A program made the position numbers and the translations under genes. From Paracamarosporium sp. OC-R06-R3 (Eukaryota; Ascomycota; Dothideomycetes; Pleosporales; Didymosphaeriaceae): a stretch of DNA of 64,000 nucleotides. The stretch covers positions 1-64,000 of the forward strand of contig JACVRA010000406.1 in the NCBI GenBank assembly GCA_019828545.1, in the 5' to 3' direction. Positions 23,501-35,546 of the stretch are shown one piece after another; position 1 is the first letter of the stretch, and each line of letters begins with the position of its first letter. The notes below the pieces were generated by a model that saw only the letters and a list, made by a program, of their open reading frames with translations, ran no database searches and had not been told where the DNA came from.

Positions 23501-23936
23501 GGTTGAAAGCCGCACAAAGGCATCTGGAAGCCATCAGTACATCATCTCAAGACAATCCTAACCGAATGCTTTCAATTCGATAAGGCAATGATATAAGTTA
23601 TCGCCGGAGGATCTCTTCCATGGCATGGTCTGACAAGCCGGGTGGGATCCAATGCGGCCTGGCATGAGACGGAATGCCTCGACGAACTACCGAGCGTAGC
23701 GTATGAGGCATGGGCCCCCCGAAACCCATCGTATAGGGGATGTTGTACCAAAGCGCGAAAGTTGCAACTCACCCATCATCACACTCCTGTCCATAAGCAG
23801 GGCAACCAACCCGGTGTGTACTGGCACGAGACGCCGGACGGCTCCCCACGGGAGAGCCAAGTTCTTGGATCGTCGACGAAGCGTCTCCGAAATCAAAGAA
23901 CTGGGCCATATCGGATTGAGCACTGGGCGTAGCCAT
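20578..23936 (-). CDS. Homeodomain (TALE) plus C2H2 zinc-finger transcription factor with N-terminal Cys6 motif
   Basis: Five exons close in phase: 23773-23936, 23425-23523, 22727-23373, 22006-22657 and 20578-21946, giving 976 residues. Residues 99-132 read C-x2-C-x6-C-x12-C-x2-C-x6-C, the spacing of a GAL4-type zinc cluster. Residues 194-252 form a homeobox-KN homeodomain whose recognition helix reads ISNWMANTRRR. C2H2-like fingers follow near 431-452, 477-500, 507-525 and 545-565. A long Ser/Thr/Gly-rich, acidic C-terminus ends with repeated Met-Asp pairs, consistent with an activation region. Fungal homeobox/C2H2 proteins control development; a role in conidiation or infection structures would be a guess. 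Intron 1 is long (249 bp), and the donor of intron 3 (GTCCGA) is less typical. Confidence 0.88.
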
Positions 23937-25475
23937 GGTGAGTAGCCCTCCACTCAGGCGTAACGCAAATGCAAAACTGGAATGGCGAGACGGCCTGCAC
24001 GCCCTGCGAATTTGCTATGTTGACGATAGGGCGTCGGAAGAAGGGTTGGAGTATGGAAGAGATGTCGCGGTGCTGCGTGCAATGTTTGTAAGAAAAGAGG
24101 ACCGGATTGGAGTCACCGATGCGCCTGGATGAGCGGGCTAGGCCCGTTTAGGTCGGCAGACGACACCGCAGGGCGTGGAATTGACATGCGGTCTGTGCGG
24201 TGCTTTTGGCTAGGGCGTGGAGTTGGGGCGGAACGGATCCTGTCGGGTTTTCATCCGATCGTGTGATTTTCCGTATCGGCTGAGTAAGGTGGTATCTGGT
24301 AAGAAATCGAAACTAACGACCGAACGTTGAGTCGTCTGAACTTCAAAAAGTAAACTCCATTGAATTCAATAATGGATCACACGTTCTGATGTCGATAAAA
24401 TCATCCAACACACCAACCTTGATCTACACTCAAAATTCCACCTTCTGCACACAATCGTCCCCCTTCACACACCCGAGCGTAAAATAACCCTTTCCATACA
24501 CCCGTAATTTACCCACCTCACCACCACCACCCCCAAAACCCACCAATCCAGCGCACCGATCAAAGGACCCTCACCCACCTCGGCTGACAAACCCCACAGC
24601 GCCCCTCCTATAACCCTCCGATTCGCCCAGCACGCCTCCAGAAACCGGTGCACCACGCGTTAGCACGCTTCAAGCTCTGGAGAAAATCCATCGCCGGCAT
24701 CTGCATGCGCCGCCGGATCCAGTCGTTCTATCGGCCCGCCCGTCAGCACGCTTTTTGTTATCTGCGGGCAGGGTTGCGAAATGTGTAATGTTGACGGGTG
24801 GCCGATCTGGGGTTGGGCGCTGTGGTGGGTATGGATGGGTAATTTGCGTCGTATGAGGGATGATGATGAGGTGCATGGAGACTGGGTGTTGGCGGTGTGG
24901 ATGAATAATGGGATGTCATGTCGGCAGTGAAATGCGAAGAGTACGAGGCGAGGTGCATACTTAGCACTCTATAGTTGAGAAGTTTTTCAGCTCGGGAAAG
25001 CGGGTTGTGCGCGGCGAACGTGCATCTCCGGAGGCTGCTAGATGTGTGACTCTTGATGGTGAGAAGTGGTTTTTCGAACGCGAATTAGGCATTTCTTGTG
25101 GGTTTGTGAGGTTTTATCATGGGTATGGAGGTCTGCTACTTTGGCTCACGCAGCGCTGTTATCCAATTACCGAGGTTCAGGCAACGACACGAGACATAAC
25201 ATACCAAACTACAAAAACGAGTTCAATCACATCAACATGCATTCTAAGACTACAAGCAAGGTGGTACCCATAAACCGCGAGAGCAACCCGCACATGCGTC
25301 ATATAGTAGACAACAACGTACAGCATATCTTGCTTAACTACAAAACTACATACCCAGCATCCCCACAAACACTACATTCAACCCACCAACGCCCACGCCC
25401 AAAACACCACGCTATGCACTCCCAAACTTTCCATCCCATCCATATACACACCCCTCCCACCCTCTCTCGCTTTAC
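23937..25475. other. Upstream region of the homeobox gene
   Basis: About 1.5 kb without a supported gene, holding the promoter and 5' UTR of the homeobox factor and the 3' flank of the Rav1 gene. Short ORFs here are Pro/Thr/His-rich products of C/A-rich sequence. One ACGCGT occurs near 24655. Confidence 0.55.
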
Positions 25476-28400
25476 CTAAAACCCGAAAGCATCCAACAAA
25501 CTACTCGCATCCGGCTCCTGGAACTGCGTCGGTGGCGGCTTCTTTTCCGGCTTCTTCTCTTCTTCCTTCTTTTCCTCTTCGCTCTCGCCCTCGCTCTCCG
25601 CCTCGATAATACTGCCTTTCGACTCAGCCAGCAAGTTAGCCACGTGCTCGCGTGCCGGCAAGTCCGCGATAACGAGGGAGCTCCGCCTGCGCAGAAGCTT
25701 GCGGGGATCGAAGTCGAAGTCTGTGGAGGATTGATTGGGGGTGCGAGCGTGGAAGGATTGGTGGGGGATGGCGGGGCTGAGGGGCGGGCGGTGCGGAAGG
25801 GAGAGCGATTTTGCGGGAGGCGGGGCAAGGAATTCCCATGTTTTGACTATGCAGGTTAGTTAGTTGGGATGCTTTTGTATTATGTGATGTGTATGGGGTT
25901 GGGGAGAAGCAGGGGACGCACCGAGATCGAGCGCGAGGAGGTCACAGCCCATGCGCTCGTATAAACCTGCTGTGTGCAGGACGAACTCCCATTCTTCTCG
26001 CATGCCGACCATAGATGCTCCGCGCAGCGTTTGCAAGCTTTTCTCGCGGAGCTGCTTGTACAGCACGACGAGCGCAGGGTCATCTGTCAGATAACTTTTA
26101 CTTCGGAAGTTGGGTGTCTCGGGCGGGCTGAGCAATGTCGAGAGCGGCGTCACAAGGCATCGTACGGCGTTGTCGCGCCTGTTAAGCAGCCAGAATGCCC
26201 AGGTAGCCAGCCAGCGATTACCGTCGCGGGCAGCCTGCGGGAGGATCTTGTCACGCAGGAAGTTAAGAAGGATGGGGGAATCGTCGCCGCCGTATACGCG
26301 ACCTACGGCGATGGCCAGCTGGGTGTCGCCGAGTTGGTTGTGTAGAACGTTCATGGCGTCTTGAAGATGGTCTGCGAGTAGGAAGAAAGATGCTGCGTAT
26401 TCGAAGCGACGCTTGCCCATCAAAGCGTAGGCGTTCTTCAATGCAGCTGTCTTCCAGCGCTCTTCGTTAAAGTTGTTCGAGAGAAGCCGATGCGTTGCGG
26501 GTTGCTCTCTACTCCAGGTCGCCATGCGCCATAGTCCGACAAGAACAGGCTTCTTCTTGAGTGCGAGGTAGTAGAGTGCACAGTCTACCGGATTCTTCTC
26601 CTCTGTCTTGGTGTACTCGTTGCGAGCGATGACTTCGAATTGAGCGCGCTGTTGTAGGTCGTTAGCTTTACATATTGCGAAACATACAAAGTCTAGGCAT
26701 ACCAAAGCTGTGATATCAGACATCCACATGAACACTCCACTTTCCTTTGCGTGCTGCCAGAGCATTCTCCCGTTGAAATGCCGCGAGACCAAATCGACTA
26801 GAATATCCTGACTTTGCGAGTGGAACGCCCATATAATCTCGCGCCACGATATCGGCGCTTGCGCACCGCTCAAAGCATGTGCGCGGAAGAAAAGGAGGAA
26901 GCGGCCGGCGTTATCATCGATTGAGCGGCGATGCTTTTCGACCATACCCACACATTCTATAATATCCGCCAAGTGGAACTGTTCGCGGCTCGAAAGAAGT
27001 GGTATTTGCTTGGTCTGGAGAAGTTCGTTGAGCTGGACGGCGACCTCTTCAGTCACCGTCTGCGGCTCGCCATCATCCGAGAAGTCGGCGTACGATGAAT
27101 GTATGTCCTTCCGTGATGCCGTCATCTGTGTCTATAGGCCGTCAGCATGTATTTCAAGCAAGCTATGTGGCTACTTACCTCGGCGTCCTCCGAAAACTCA
27201 TCCGGCGAGAAGCCTAACGAGCTCTCGAGCTCCTCACCTTCAGTCCAGAACTTCAACTTTTGGAACAAACGGATCAGTATACGTTGTACAAGTAGCAACT
27301 TCCCAACAAGAACGCATTGCGATAGCAGCTGCGGGTGGTAGATAGGCAGCGGTCCGTTGAGCCTGCTGACAGCCGTAAAGATGTCAATAGAGGCCTTCTT
27401 GCGAGATATCATGCGAAGACTGGGAAACAAGCCCTCCGATACCTGCACGTTCTCATCTTGTATGAAGAGCTGGTTACCAGCACCGATAACGAGGTTTCCG
27501 CTACCTAGCCACACAGAGTCTCCGATTGGATGTGGCGTAATATCTCGAATGCGCACATCGCGAATCTGCACCCAAGAAGGTCCAGCGTTGAGATAGTCAT
27601 ACCTCAACTGCGCATAGATCACGACACGGTGTGGAAAGCCAACAGCAAGAATAGACTGGTTGTCTGGGGTCGAAGACCAATCGAGATCTTGGATGATGCC
27701 GTTGCCTTCGAATGTCTCTTGATGTTCAAGCTGCGCGCTTCTTGTGTTCCAGATCGTGAGTGTAGTTTTCTCTGCATCCACGAGCGCTGCTTTCCGTATC
27801 GAGGTACCGCTCGCAAGCGAAGGATTGGCGACACCGGTATCGACAGTTGATGTCTCTAACCATTCGAGCTTTCGCTTATCGCTATTTACCCTCGCTGTCC
27901 ATGACCTGATGACGCCCGATTTTGTATACGAAATGGCAATATCGCGAGCGAAGGTATCGAGAAAGCCAGATATGACTGGTGCCGAACCTGCCGGATCAAC
28001 GGGCAGCACGAAAGCGAGGTCATTTCCTGAGCCTAGATCAAAAGTAGAGTACTCCTCAATACCGATCTCCGAGTACCCATTGCTGTATCCGTTTGTGTGC
28101 GAGCCGTAGAACGAAAGTTTGCGACCCGTAATTGGATCTCTGTCCAGTAAAGGGAGGCGTACCTCCCAGCAGATGCTCTTCATCTCTGAGCTTATCGTAG
28201 CTATGTGCACTAGATGCCCACCAGGCTGCGTTTCTGGCACGACTATCAAACACAATGGTTTGCCTTGCAGCTTGTACTTGAGGCGGTTGACTTCGACAGC
28301 CATGGGACCCCGAGTATCCCACAAAGCGATGTGCTCGTGGTGGAGAAATACGAGGAAATTACCATCTTGAAGGAGTGCAGTCCGGTGGATATGTTCTGTT

Positions 28401-29880
28401 ACACTAACGGTGCTATGGCGATGAAGAGTCATGCCATGCTTAGTCGGTCGCTGCACCCAAACAATGCACTCATCTGTTACTGTCCGCGACACCAGTGCGC
28501 GGCCGCTCGCCGTACGATTAACTTTCTTGATTGCATGTGAGTGACCGGTCCATGTAGCCTTGCGCTCAATCCGATTCGATTGGGAAGATGAGGGGTCGAA
28601 GAAGCGGTCAATCCGAGATTGGAGCCATTCGAGCCGTCCATCAAAGTGATGCGAGAGTATAGTGAAGACCGAGTTCGGTGTATTGTGGCAGAACGCGTAG
28701 AATTGAACATTATCCTGCAGGCCGCTAGCGCCGCTCGCAAAGTGTAGGTGCAACCCCTCCACATGAGCAATGTTGAACATGTCCGTTACTCTCTTTACTT
28801 TGGAGCCAACATTCTCGAACCCCCACGCCGTCATGTTGCCACGGTCATCCAAAACCACGCATATCTCTGGGTTGCGGTTGGCGACCTCGATGAGATGGTG
28901 CAATGCCACCTGGTCCTTCTCCGCAGTTGTAGCTTGCTCCACAGCTCTTTCTGCCGCATGCGTGAAACACTGCCCGTCGATGAAGAAGGCATATCTCTTT
29001 TCCGATTGCTGGTCCAGCGACCGCGGTTGGATCGATCCCATCAAGTCGACCTCCGTCCATAATCCAAGCCCGTCTGCGCCGTGGTGGTCGCTAGTCACCC
29101 ATATCCGCACTTTGTAGTCAGCGCATATAGTGTACAAGACGTTGTCGGTCGTTTGCTCTTTGTGGAACGGTTTCCGCCAATGAATGCCCGTAATGACCGT
29201 CGGATGTGGCAGGTAATAATAGTCGAAGCGCTGCTCCGCCGATTGGAACGAGATGCGCCGCCATATCTTCAGAAGCCTGTCGTAACGACCCGTCGAAGCA
29301 ATCATCTCCGCGTCCGGCGAGAATTGTGCGAACTTGACCGGGTTCGCGAGCTGCTTTGTCCATGTCTGCTCCGTTGCGCCGTGCGTGTTAAACAACGTGA
29401 GGGATGCGCTGCCTGCGAGTAATTCCTCGGGCATGCCCCACGATAGTGTCGTTATCGCATCGTCGGCGTCAGGCAGCGACATGCTGCCCTGGAGCGACCA
29501 CTACGCCTGTCAGCATGTCTCCTGAGCTTTTGGCAGTTCCACCCCACCTTGATAGCGCCCTCATCTTGCCCGTACGGCTGGTATATGTATACGTGTCGCG
29601 TCGAACAAACGGCGAGCTTGCCTGTATTGTCATCCAGGCAGACAGCTTCAAGTTCGGATTCCTCGTCAATGTAGGTGGTCTGGAGGACGTGGTTCGGCGA
29701 ATCGAGGATTATGAGCGCATTGCCGGAGATGTAGGCCTATAGTCCATCACAGTCAGTTTTCTGTCTTTGGACGGACCATCCCTGAAATTATATACGTACG
29801 ATAATCTGCTGGCCCTCCCATAGGCCATGCGTGACAGCTTGCAGCTTCGCCTGCGGCCGTCCGGGGAGGATGTCGCGCAT
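25476..29880 (-). CDS. RAV1: RAVE complex subunit Rav1 (regulator of V-ATPase assembly)
   Basis: Six exons close in phase: 29800-29880, 29548-29736, 27179-29500, 26703-27125, 25922-26648 and 25476-25846, giving 1370 residues. The N-terminal half is WD40-like beta-propeller sequence (for example ITTLSWGMPEELLAGS, KFAQFSPDAEMIASTGRYDRLLKIW and VLYTICADYKVRIWV). The second half is the Rav1p_C alpha-solenoid with VDCALYYLALKKKPVLVGLWRMA and NNFNEERWKTAALKNAYALMGKRRFEYAASFFLLADHLQDA, which I recognise as highly conserved. The C-terminus is Glu/Lys-rich and disordered. In yeast Rav1 with Skp1 and Rav2 reassembles V1 and Vo of the vacuolar H+-ATPase after glucose return. The same role is expected here. 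Family length matches yeast Rav1 (about 1350). Confidence 0.93.
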
Positions 29881-30248
29881 GGAAAATCGCGGTCAGAATA
29901 TTTCTATCGATTCCACATCGTCAGATAAGCGCTACTAGAGGGCCGAAGACTCCAGCGCAGTCGAGTTTGCAAATCGCAGCAGTTGGTATCACGTCGGAAT
30001 ATCGGACGGTCACAGACCAGGGTACGATGCAGGAGCTCACGCGCACGGCCCACGTGTGTCGTCAGAGCTCCCGTAAATAGCGTCCCGAATGCAATTGTTC
30101 CAAAGCCGTCACGCCAACAACACGCAACGATCATAGATATCTGTTTCAGTACAACGTAGATAGCTATAAGAGGTCAAAACGTAACTTGAAGCCCACGGGG
30201 CGGTAAGGGCATCATTCATGTCATATTCGACTTTCAAACCACCACTCA
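29881..30248. other. Rav1 promoter / PRMT3 3' flank
   Basis: A 368-bp spacer between two same-strand genes. It must hold the promoter of Rav1 and the 3' UTR of the methyltransferase gene; no distinct motif stands out. Confidence 0.55.
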
Positions 30249-31825
30249 TCAAGCCATCGTGCGCTTCAAGGTTCCATTCACAGGACCCTGTGAACCCTCT
30301 GCCTCCCACGTAATTGTCACATCGATTCCCCGATCATCCTTCTTCGGCTTCTTATATGTCACCGTACCCTTCAGCGTGCTATCCCCTTTCACCTCCTTCT
30401 TGCGGTCTTCGTCTCCGAGTAGGAGCACTGCTTGATGCCAGTGTGTGGGTGTAGAATAGGGGCCCGTGGAAAAGCCAAGTCCGGGTTCGCCCTGGTTTCC
30501 CCAGGCTGCTACATCTATCGCAGTCGCGTCCTGCATCTTTTCATCCGGTAAGAAAAACGTATCGAACCATATCGCAAAGGCGTCTATCGAGGTGCCACTG
30601 GAGCCTAATCTTGTGGAGAAGGGAGTTGTGAAGTCGAGGTCTCGGATCTGGATGTGCTTCAAGTCAAGCGGGTAGAATGTGAATGCATCTCCCGATATCG
30701 ACTTGCTGGGCACGTCGAACACGCCGATTTCGCGCTCATTGAAGATGCCACCGGGAATCATGGATGTGAAGTCGAATCCGTACACGTCCTTCCAGAACTT
30801 CTCTCCGCTCGCATCCGCTATCCACTCTTTATCGGAGATGGGTGCTATTCGCAGTGTGCAGTGAGAGGGCACCATCAAGCCGTCCTCTTTGAGGTACAAG
30901 TCTCGTGCCCGAAGGACAGAGTCCAGCATGCCTTCGAACAGCAGTCCGTATCCCATCCACTCGGAGATGATGATGTCGACCTTCTCTTTTCCAATCATCC
31001 TCTGTGTGTGGAAGTCCTCCACTCTACCTTGTATCACCTCGATTTTGTCTTGGTATCCATTGCGCACGATGTTCTCCCGTGCGCGTTTGGCGATATCCGA
31101 GTTGTCGACAGCCAGTACGCGCTTCGCTCCTGCTCTTGCACAAAACAAGGATAGAATGCCTGTGCCACAACCAACGTCCAACACTATCTTTCCCTTGAAC
31201 AGTTCCGCGTTCTTCTCGATGAAGTCTCGGTATCCTTCTGTTCGTACGCGATCCTCTATCATCTCGCGGTGAATCGCATTGCCTTTGTAAGATTCGAAGT
31301 AGTCAGTGTCACGGTCGTTATCCAGACTAAGCTTCTCGACATTCTCCCCGATGTTCTTCTGCAACGCAGCCTCGTACTCATCATAATCCACCGCCTTGGA
31401 ATCCGTATCTGGCATAAAGTCGCCCAATTCGAATAGCAGAGCATCATCCGAGATAACCGGCTGTAGATACTTGTCGTCCGCAAGCGTCTCAGCATCGACC
31501 TTAATCTCCTTAGGATCCACACTCTTCTGTGCCTCCAGGCGGAGGTAATTGACAAGCTTGATGATGGTCAATTCATCGACGTCTGTAGCACGTGATCAGC
31601 ATACAAAATAGGCAAGGTGTATTGATCTGACTGACCTTGTCCGAGCTTCTTGATGGTATTCTCGACATCGAATCCGTGCTCCTTATTGCAATGGGCAAAC
31701 ATATCCGGGACGCGGCCCCATTGCTCGTCACAGAACAGACATTTGAATGTAGTGGTGTCGGCCTCGCTTACGTCCTCGATGATGTCGCCCACAGAGCTCG
31801 CAGTATCCGACTCCGTGTCCGACAT
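30249..31825 (-). CDS. rmt3: Protein arginine N-methyltransferase 3
   Basis: Two exons, 31636-31825 and 30249-31582, with a 53-bp intron, encode 507 residues. A C2H2 finger near residues 29-49 (CLFCDEQWGRVPDMFAHCNKEH) is the PRMT3 hallmark that separates it from PRMT1. The catalytic core shows the S-adenosylmethionine loop VLDVGCGTG at 197-205, the acidic double-E loop SEWMGYGLLFEGML (Glu271 and Glu280), and a THW loop near 452. Such enzymes place asymmetric dimethylarginine on proteins. In yeasts and mammals PRMT3 binds and methylates ribosomal protein Rps2 in the cytosol. The N-terminus is acidic (SDTESDTASSVGD). The gene is on the same strand as Rav1, with no sign of a functional link. Confidence 0.95.
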
Positions 31826-32864
31826 GGTCTCGATATTACGGTCCTCGTTACGCGTGGATCTCGCGGTCAGGAATCGTAATGTGCTGCAATGCTGGGCGAG
31901 GCGCGCAATTCTGTGGTGTTCTAGTGCAGCGCCAAATGTGAAGTTTGTTTGTGGGGAGCTGCGGGGTTGGTCCCTCGCGCCTGCCGTAAAATTCTGCAGG
32001 CTTCACCACCGCTCTCAGTTCCTTACACTTCTTTTCGTCAATCTACATGTGCTACGTCACCCCTATACAGTCATACCTGTTCTGTGACGTTGCCATGAAA
32101 TGGCAGAATTGTTTCATTTGAGTATCTCTGTGCTTTGATCTCGCGACCTTGAAAGTTTTCCTGTCCAGTGAACAGCCTTACCACTCGAAAAAAAATCTGA
32201 GCAATGATGTGACACCATGTTCTCTGATTGTTATCTCCATTCTTTTAAAAAGAGCTGGACACGATGGGTATACTAACATGAACCGCACCCCTCGAAACTC
32301 CATGAACCACAGATAACCACACCAGTCAACACCAAGCGTAAAACGCTAGGTACCGACACATCGTACATGTATTCCCTTTGTATTTGTACAGGACGCGCCC
32401 CACAAATGCATTTCGAGGCCGTGCTTTAACTCCTAACGCATTTCGCGAACCTCAGAAGTCAAAACCTCTCCAGTCGCACAATCGTTGTACTGCAATCATA
32501 TAAACAAGCAGGGTATAAAAACAAAGAATTTGGTTGACATGCAACAAGCGTGCTGTGCTCCTACAGATGAACACAAACTGACGAGTTGCGGGTGCGGATT
32601 GACGCAAGGCGGAGTGGGCGAAGATTCTCTAAGAGTTAGAGAGGGATAGGAGGGTAGCCGCAGCTTTGACAGTGTTAGCTTTGATCGTGGTAATAGGGAC
32701 AAGGAGATGTTACCTTCATCCTCGGCGGCAGTGGTAGCCTCGCTGTGACCGATATTCTCCTCGGTTCTAACCATGGCGTGGTCTACCATGACATTAGCAA
32801 AGACTGTCTTTGTAGGTTTTGGCACCCTCAGAGCGTATTTTGAGAATAGCCTACGTCTGTTCTA
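31826..32864. other. Intergenic region
   Basis: The region contains the promoter of the methyltransferase gene and the 3' side of the next minus-strand gene. A 109-codon minus-strand ORF at 32496-32825 has no domain. It might be an extra 3' exon of the 32865 gene, since the stop there lies on a GTTAGT that could act as a donor, but the simpler model ends at 32865. Confidence 0.45.
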
Positions 32865-34046
32865 CTAACCTTTGACCATGTCTGCAACAACATCCCTACC
32901 AGTAAGCGTAAGATGGCTGGACCCCTCTATTGTTGTGGCGCGGGAAGGAACTACCGAGTCTGCACGCTTCCCGTATGGGGTCACGAAACCTTTGTCAACG
33001 TCAGCAAGCATTGGTTTCAAAAGCTTGCCTGGAACATGATAACCTGCTTTGGTGGCAAGCTTCTCTCGCACAGTGTCTTGTGGAGAAGCCTCGCGAGACG
33101 AAGCAGCGGAGTCTGTATCGACTGTGGCCCAGGAGGACTCCCTATCAGTATCTTCAGGCTCCTCCTTGATCTCTTCAGGCTTAGTGGCCAGCTCCAACAA
33201 CTCATTGTCAAACTCCTCGGAATCCACGAGCGTCTCGTTGTCCTCCTCTTCCGGGTCGTCCAACTCCACGTCATCCTGGTCGGGCAAGTTCGCAAGATAC
33301 TGGCGGCAACGGACAACATAATCCTTGCTGTTGAGATCATCCTCGACTTCGCCCCACGGTATGATCTTCGCATCGTCGCAGCCCATCTCAGCCAAATCAT
33401 CCTTGAGCTCCTGGTACTCCGACAACATATCTCGATTGATCTTAGGAAGGAACCGGACGCCACGCTTGTCACTCAGCTTCTCGCCTAAGTACGACCGCAA
33501 CGCCTTGGCCAGCCGACCCTGCTTCGACATGAACGGGCCGCTCTTGCGATCGATGCGGGGTTCAAGCTTCTCACCAGTGACCGAGTAAAAGACTTTGCCA
33601 TTGAAGAACGCGTTGAAGTCGTCGAGAATAGCCTTGGGCTTGAGCATCTGGATATCCTGCTTGTTAGCCTCGACGACAAGCAGCTGCCAGTACAGCTCGA
33701 TCCAGGCCTCCTCATCTTTGTGCCACATCACAACATTTTTGTTCTTGATGCCGGCACGGCCGTAGATCTGATTACGCCATGCGTTGATCTTGTCGATGTG
33801 GTCTTTGTTGTCCCAGTCGATGTCGGCGTGTATGAGCTTCTTGAAGTGCAGCTCCTTCCGCTCGTTCTTGCCCTTGTCATAGCAGAGCATGCGCAACATT
33901 TCTGGATCACGAACGCCCTTTTTGGCTACCTTGCGCTCATCAATGGGAACGAGCGAAGAGAGAGCGCCGTTGGTAGTGGCGCGTGGCTTTTTGGCCATGG
34001 TGTCGGTGCTGGATGGTTGCTCGGAGGCCTTGCGCTTGGAAGCCAT
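32865..34046 (-). CDS. Hypothetical nuclear-type protein, 393 residues
   Basis: A single open frame with no need for introns. The N-terminus has two basic clusters (SKRKAS and KKPR) that look like a bipartite nuclear localisation signal. The middle (residues 60-240) is the conserved-looking, folded part, with WRNQIYGRAGIKNKNVVMW, EEAWIELYWQLLVVEANK and GPFMSKQGRLAKALRSYLGEKLSDKRG. Residues 255-330 are strongly acidic (EEEDNETLVDSEEFDN), and a Ser/Thr-rich tail follows. I do not recognise a named domain. The length and quality of the frame support a real gene, and three ACGCGT hexamers lie in the 700 bp upstream. A nuclear role is inferred only from composition. Confidence 0.75.
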   Translation of the reverse strand: MASKRKASEQPSSTDTMAKKPRATTNGALSSLVPIDERKVAKKGVRDPEMLRMLCYDKGKNERKELHFKKLIHADIDWDNKDHIDKINAWRNQIYGRAGIKNKNVVMWHKDEEAWIELYWQLLVVEANKQDIQMLKPKAILDDFNAFFNGKVFYSVTGEKLEPRIDRKSGPFMSKQGRLAKALRSYLGEKLSDKRGVRFLPKINRDMLSEYQELKDDLAEMGCDDAKIIPWGEVEDDLNSKDYVVRCRQYLANLPDQDDVELDDPEEEDNETLVDSEEFDNELLELATKPEEIKEEPEDTDRESSWATVDTDSAASSREASPQDTVREKLATKAGYHVPGKLLKPMLADVDKGFVTPYGKRADSVVPSRATTIEGSSHLTLTGRDVVADMVKG

Positions 34047-34899
34047 GTTGTCTGCAAGTTGATGTGATGGGTATCAGGCTCTCACTCACGGAGCGCTGTG
34101 TGCCTGTCGCGGGGCTGTTGACAGCTACAGCAGAAAGGGAAGTTTCCTAAACTTAGCCGTTGAGTCAGCTAACTTGAAATATGATTGAGTGCTTTACGAA
34201 GTTCAAAAGTAGGTAATGCTGCCTGTCAAGATTCTATGCGGGTTGAAGCTCAGGCGTGAGGTCCTGACAGAACGGTGTCGGCTTTTGTGGGCTGGTTCTG
34301 AGCTTCGTTGCTCCGGGAGACCACGTGAGGAAGGCGCACTTTGTTTTGTAGTTGAAAAGACGCGTAAAGTCGCGTCTGGATATTCAGTGAATGAAAACGT
34401 CATTTCGGCTCACGTCAACGCGGTGAAGGTGAAGTTGAGAGTGGTGAAAGAGCGGTCCAACTGAGGCATCCGGAGGCGCCAGGGCGGAACATCACGTATT
34501 GTAAAATCGACGCGTTTTTGACCCATGGTACGTTGCTGAAGCACATTATTGAGATGTATGGATAGTCTTATAAGCCCAAGAAGTCTGATTGCAGCCACAC
34601 AACGAGCAGAGCTTGTCCGCCACAGTGTGTGACACCACAGCACAGCATACGGCATCCAAATTTTTATTGCATGATCACAGTAGCTTGTTCGTCACATGGC
34701 ACTAAAATAGACGCGTTCAGAGTTTCCAGGCGTACTCGCAAGAATGAATGATAACTTGAGATACGTGTCATACCAATTAGAACATGTACCCAGCCGTTGA
34801 CCAAGTCCTCTTATTGGCATATATCAACCCATCCTATTCTAGATCTTTCGCTTGCTATCTTTTTTTCTGTATACCAACACGTTAGAAGCAGGCTCATCT
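34047..34899. promoter_or_regulatory. Upstream region with three ACGCGT boxes
   Basis: ACGCGT occurs at 34360-34365, 34510-34515 and 34711-34716, that is 314 to 670 bp upstream of the ATG at 34046. A further CGCGTC lies at 34371-34376. ACGCGT is the Mlu cell-cycle box bound by the MBF complex in yeasts; whether it acts so here is inference. No gene is seen between 34047 and 34899. Confidence 0.45.
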
Positions 34900-35546
34900 T
34901 CACGTACATAACCACATGGCAAGCATCTCCAGAATAGACAACAAGGTAAACAATCCCGCACTGATAGCTATTCCAAGCTCGGCCCTTCTCATACCGACCC
35001 CAAAAGCCACGCCAGCAATCGCAGAAGCAAACAATGTCAGGCACACCAACAGCGCGACAGATGACTTCTCAGTCTCATAGTCGATAACCATAGCCTGCCT
35101 TGCCGTAGAGCCCGAGAGAATGTTCTCGTAGCTATCCGTAAATTTCCCACAGTGTTGGAGAAGTCGAGGGCGGTGGAAAGCAGATGTAAGATCGGCAGAT
35201 TTGTTTGCAGTGATAAAAGCAACTTCCAAAGGGTAGGAACGAACACTTTCAATGGATAGAGACTACATTCGTCAGTTGATGCACCCAGGGCGAAGGGCTA
35301 TACACGCACAGTCGGCAGGTGTCCTACGCAGACTACAAGTCTTCGTAGACCAAAGCATTCCATGAGTAGTCGACGTAATGTGCTAACTTCTTCGTAATAT
35401 AGGGTTCGTGCCTTGATCAAGACTTCTTCCGACGGTGTTGATTCTGTTAACGTCAGTTGATATAAATACCATGCGCTTCCCCCCTTTCGAAATGCGATAT
35501 TGACGCGAATCCGTTCCGCTTCAATGGTAGAACCTACTGCCGCCAT
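34900..35546 (-). CDS. Small membrane protein of unknown function
   Basis: Two exons, 35310-35546 and 34900-35262, joined by a 47-bp intron (GTGCGT..TAG), give 199 residues in phase. The C-terminus has two hydrophobic helices: SSVALLVCLTLFASAIAGVAFGV and, after a short basic loop (MRRAE), LGIAISAGLFTLLSILEMLAMWLC. The soluble N-terminal part has RKGGSAWYLYQLTLTEST and LRRLLMECFGLRRLVVCVGHLPTV. I recall similar sequences in other ascomycetes but know of no assigned function. An additional upstream exon cannot be excluded, because the ATG at 35546 lies close to already conserved-looking sequence. Confidence 0.6.
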
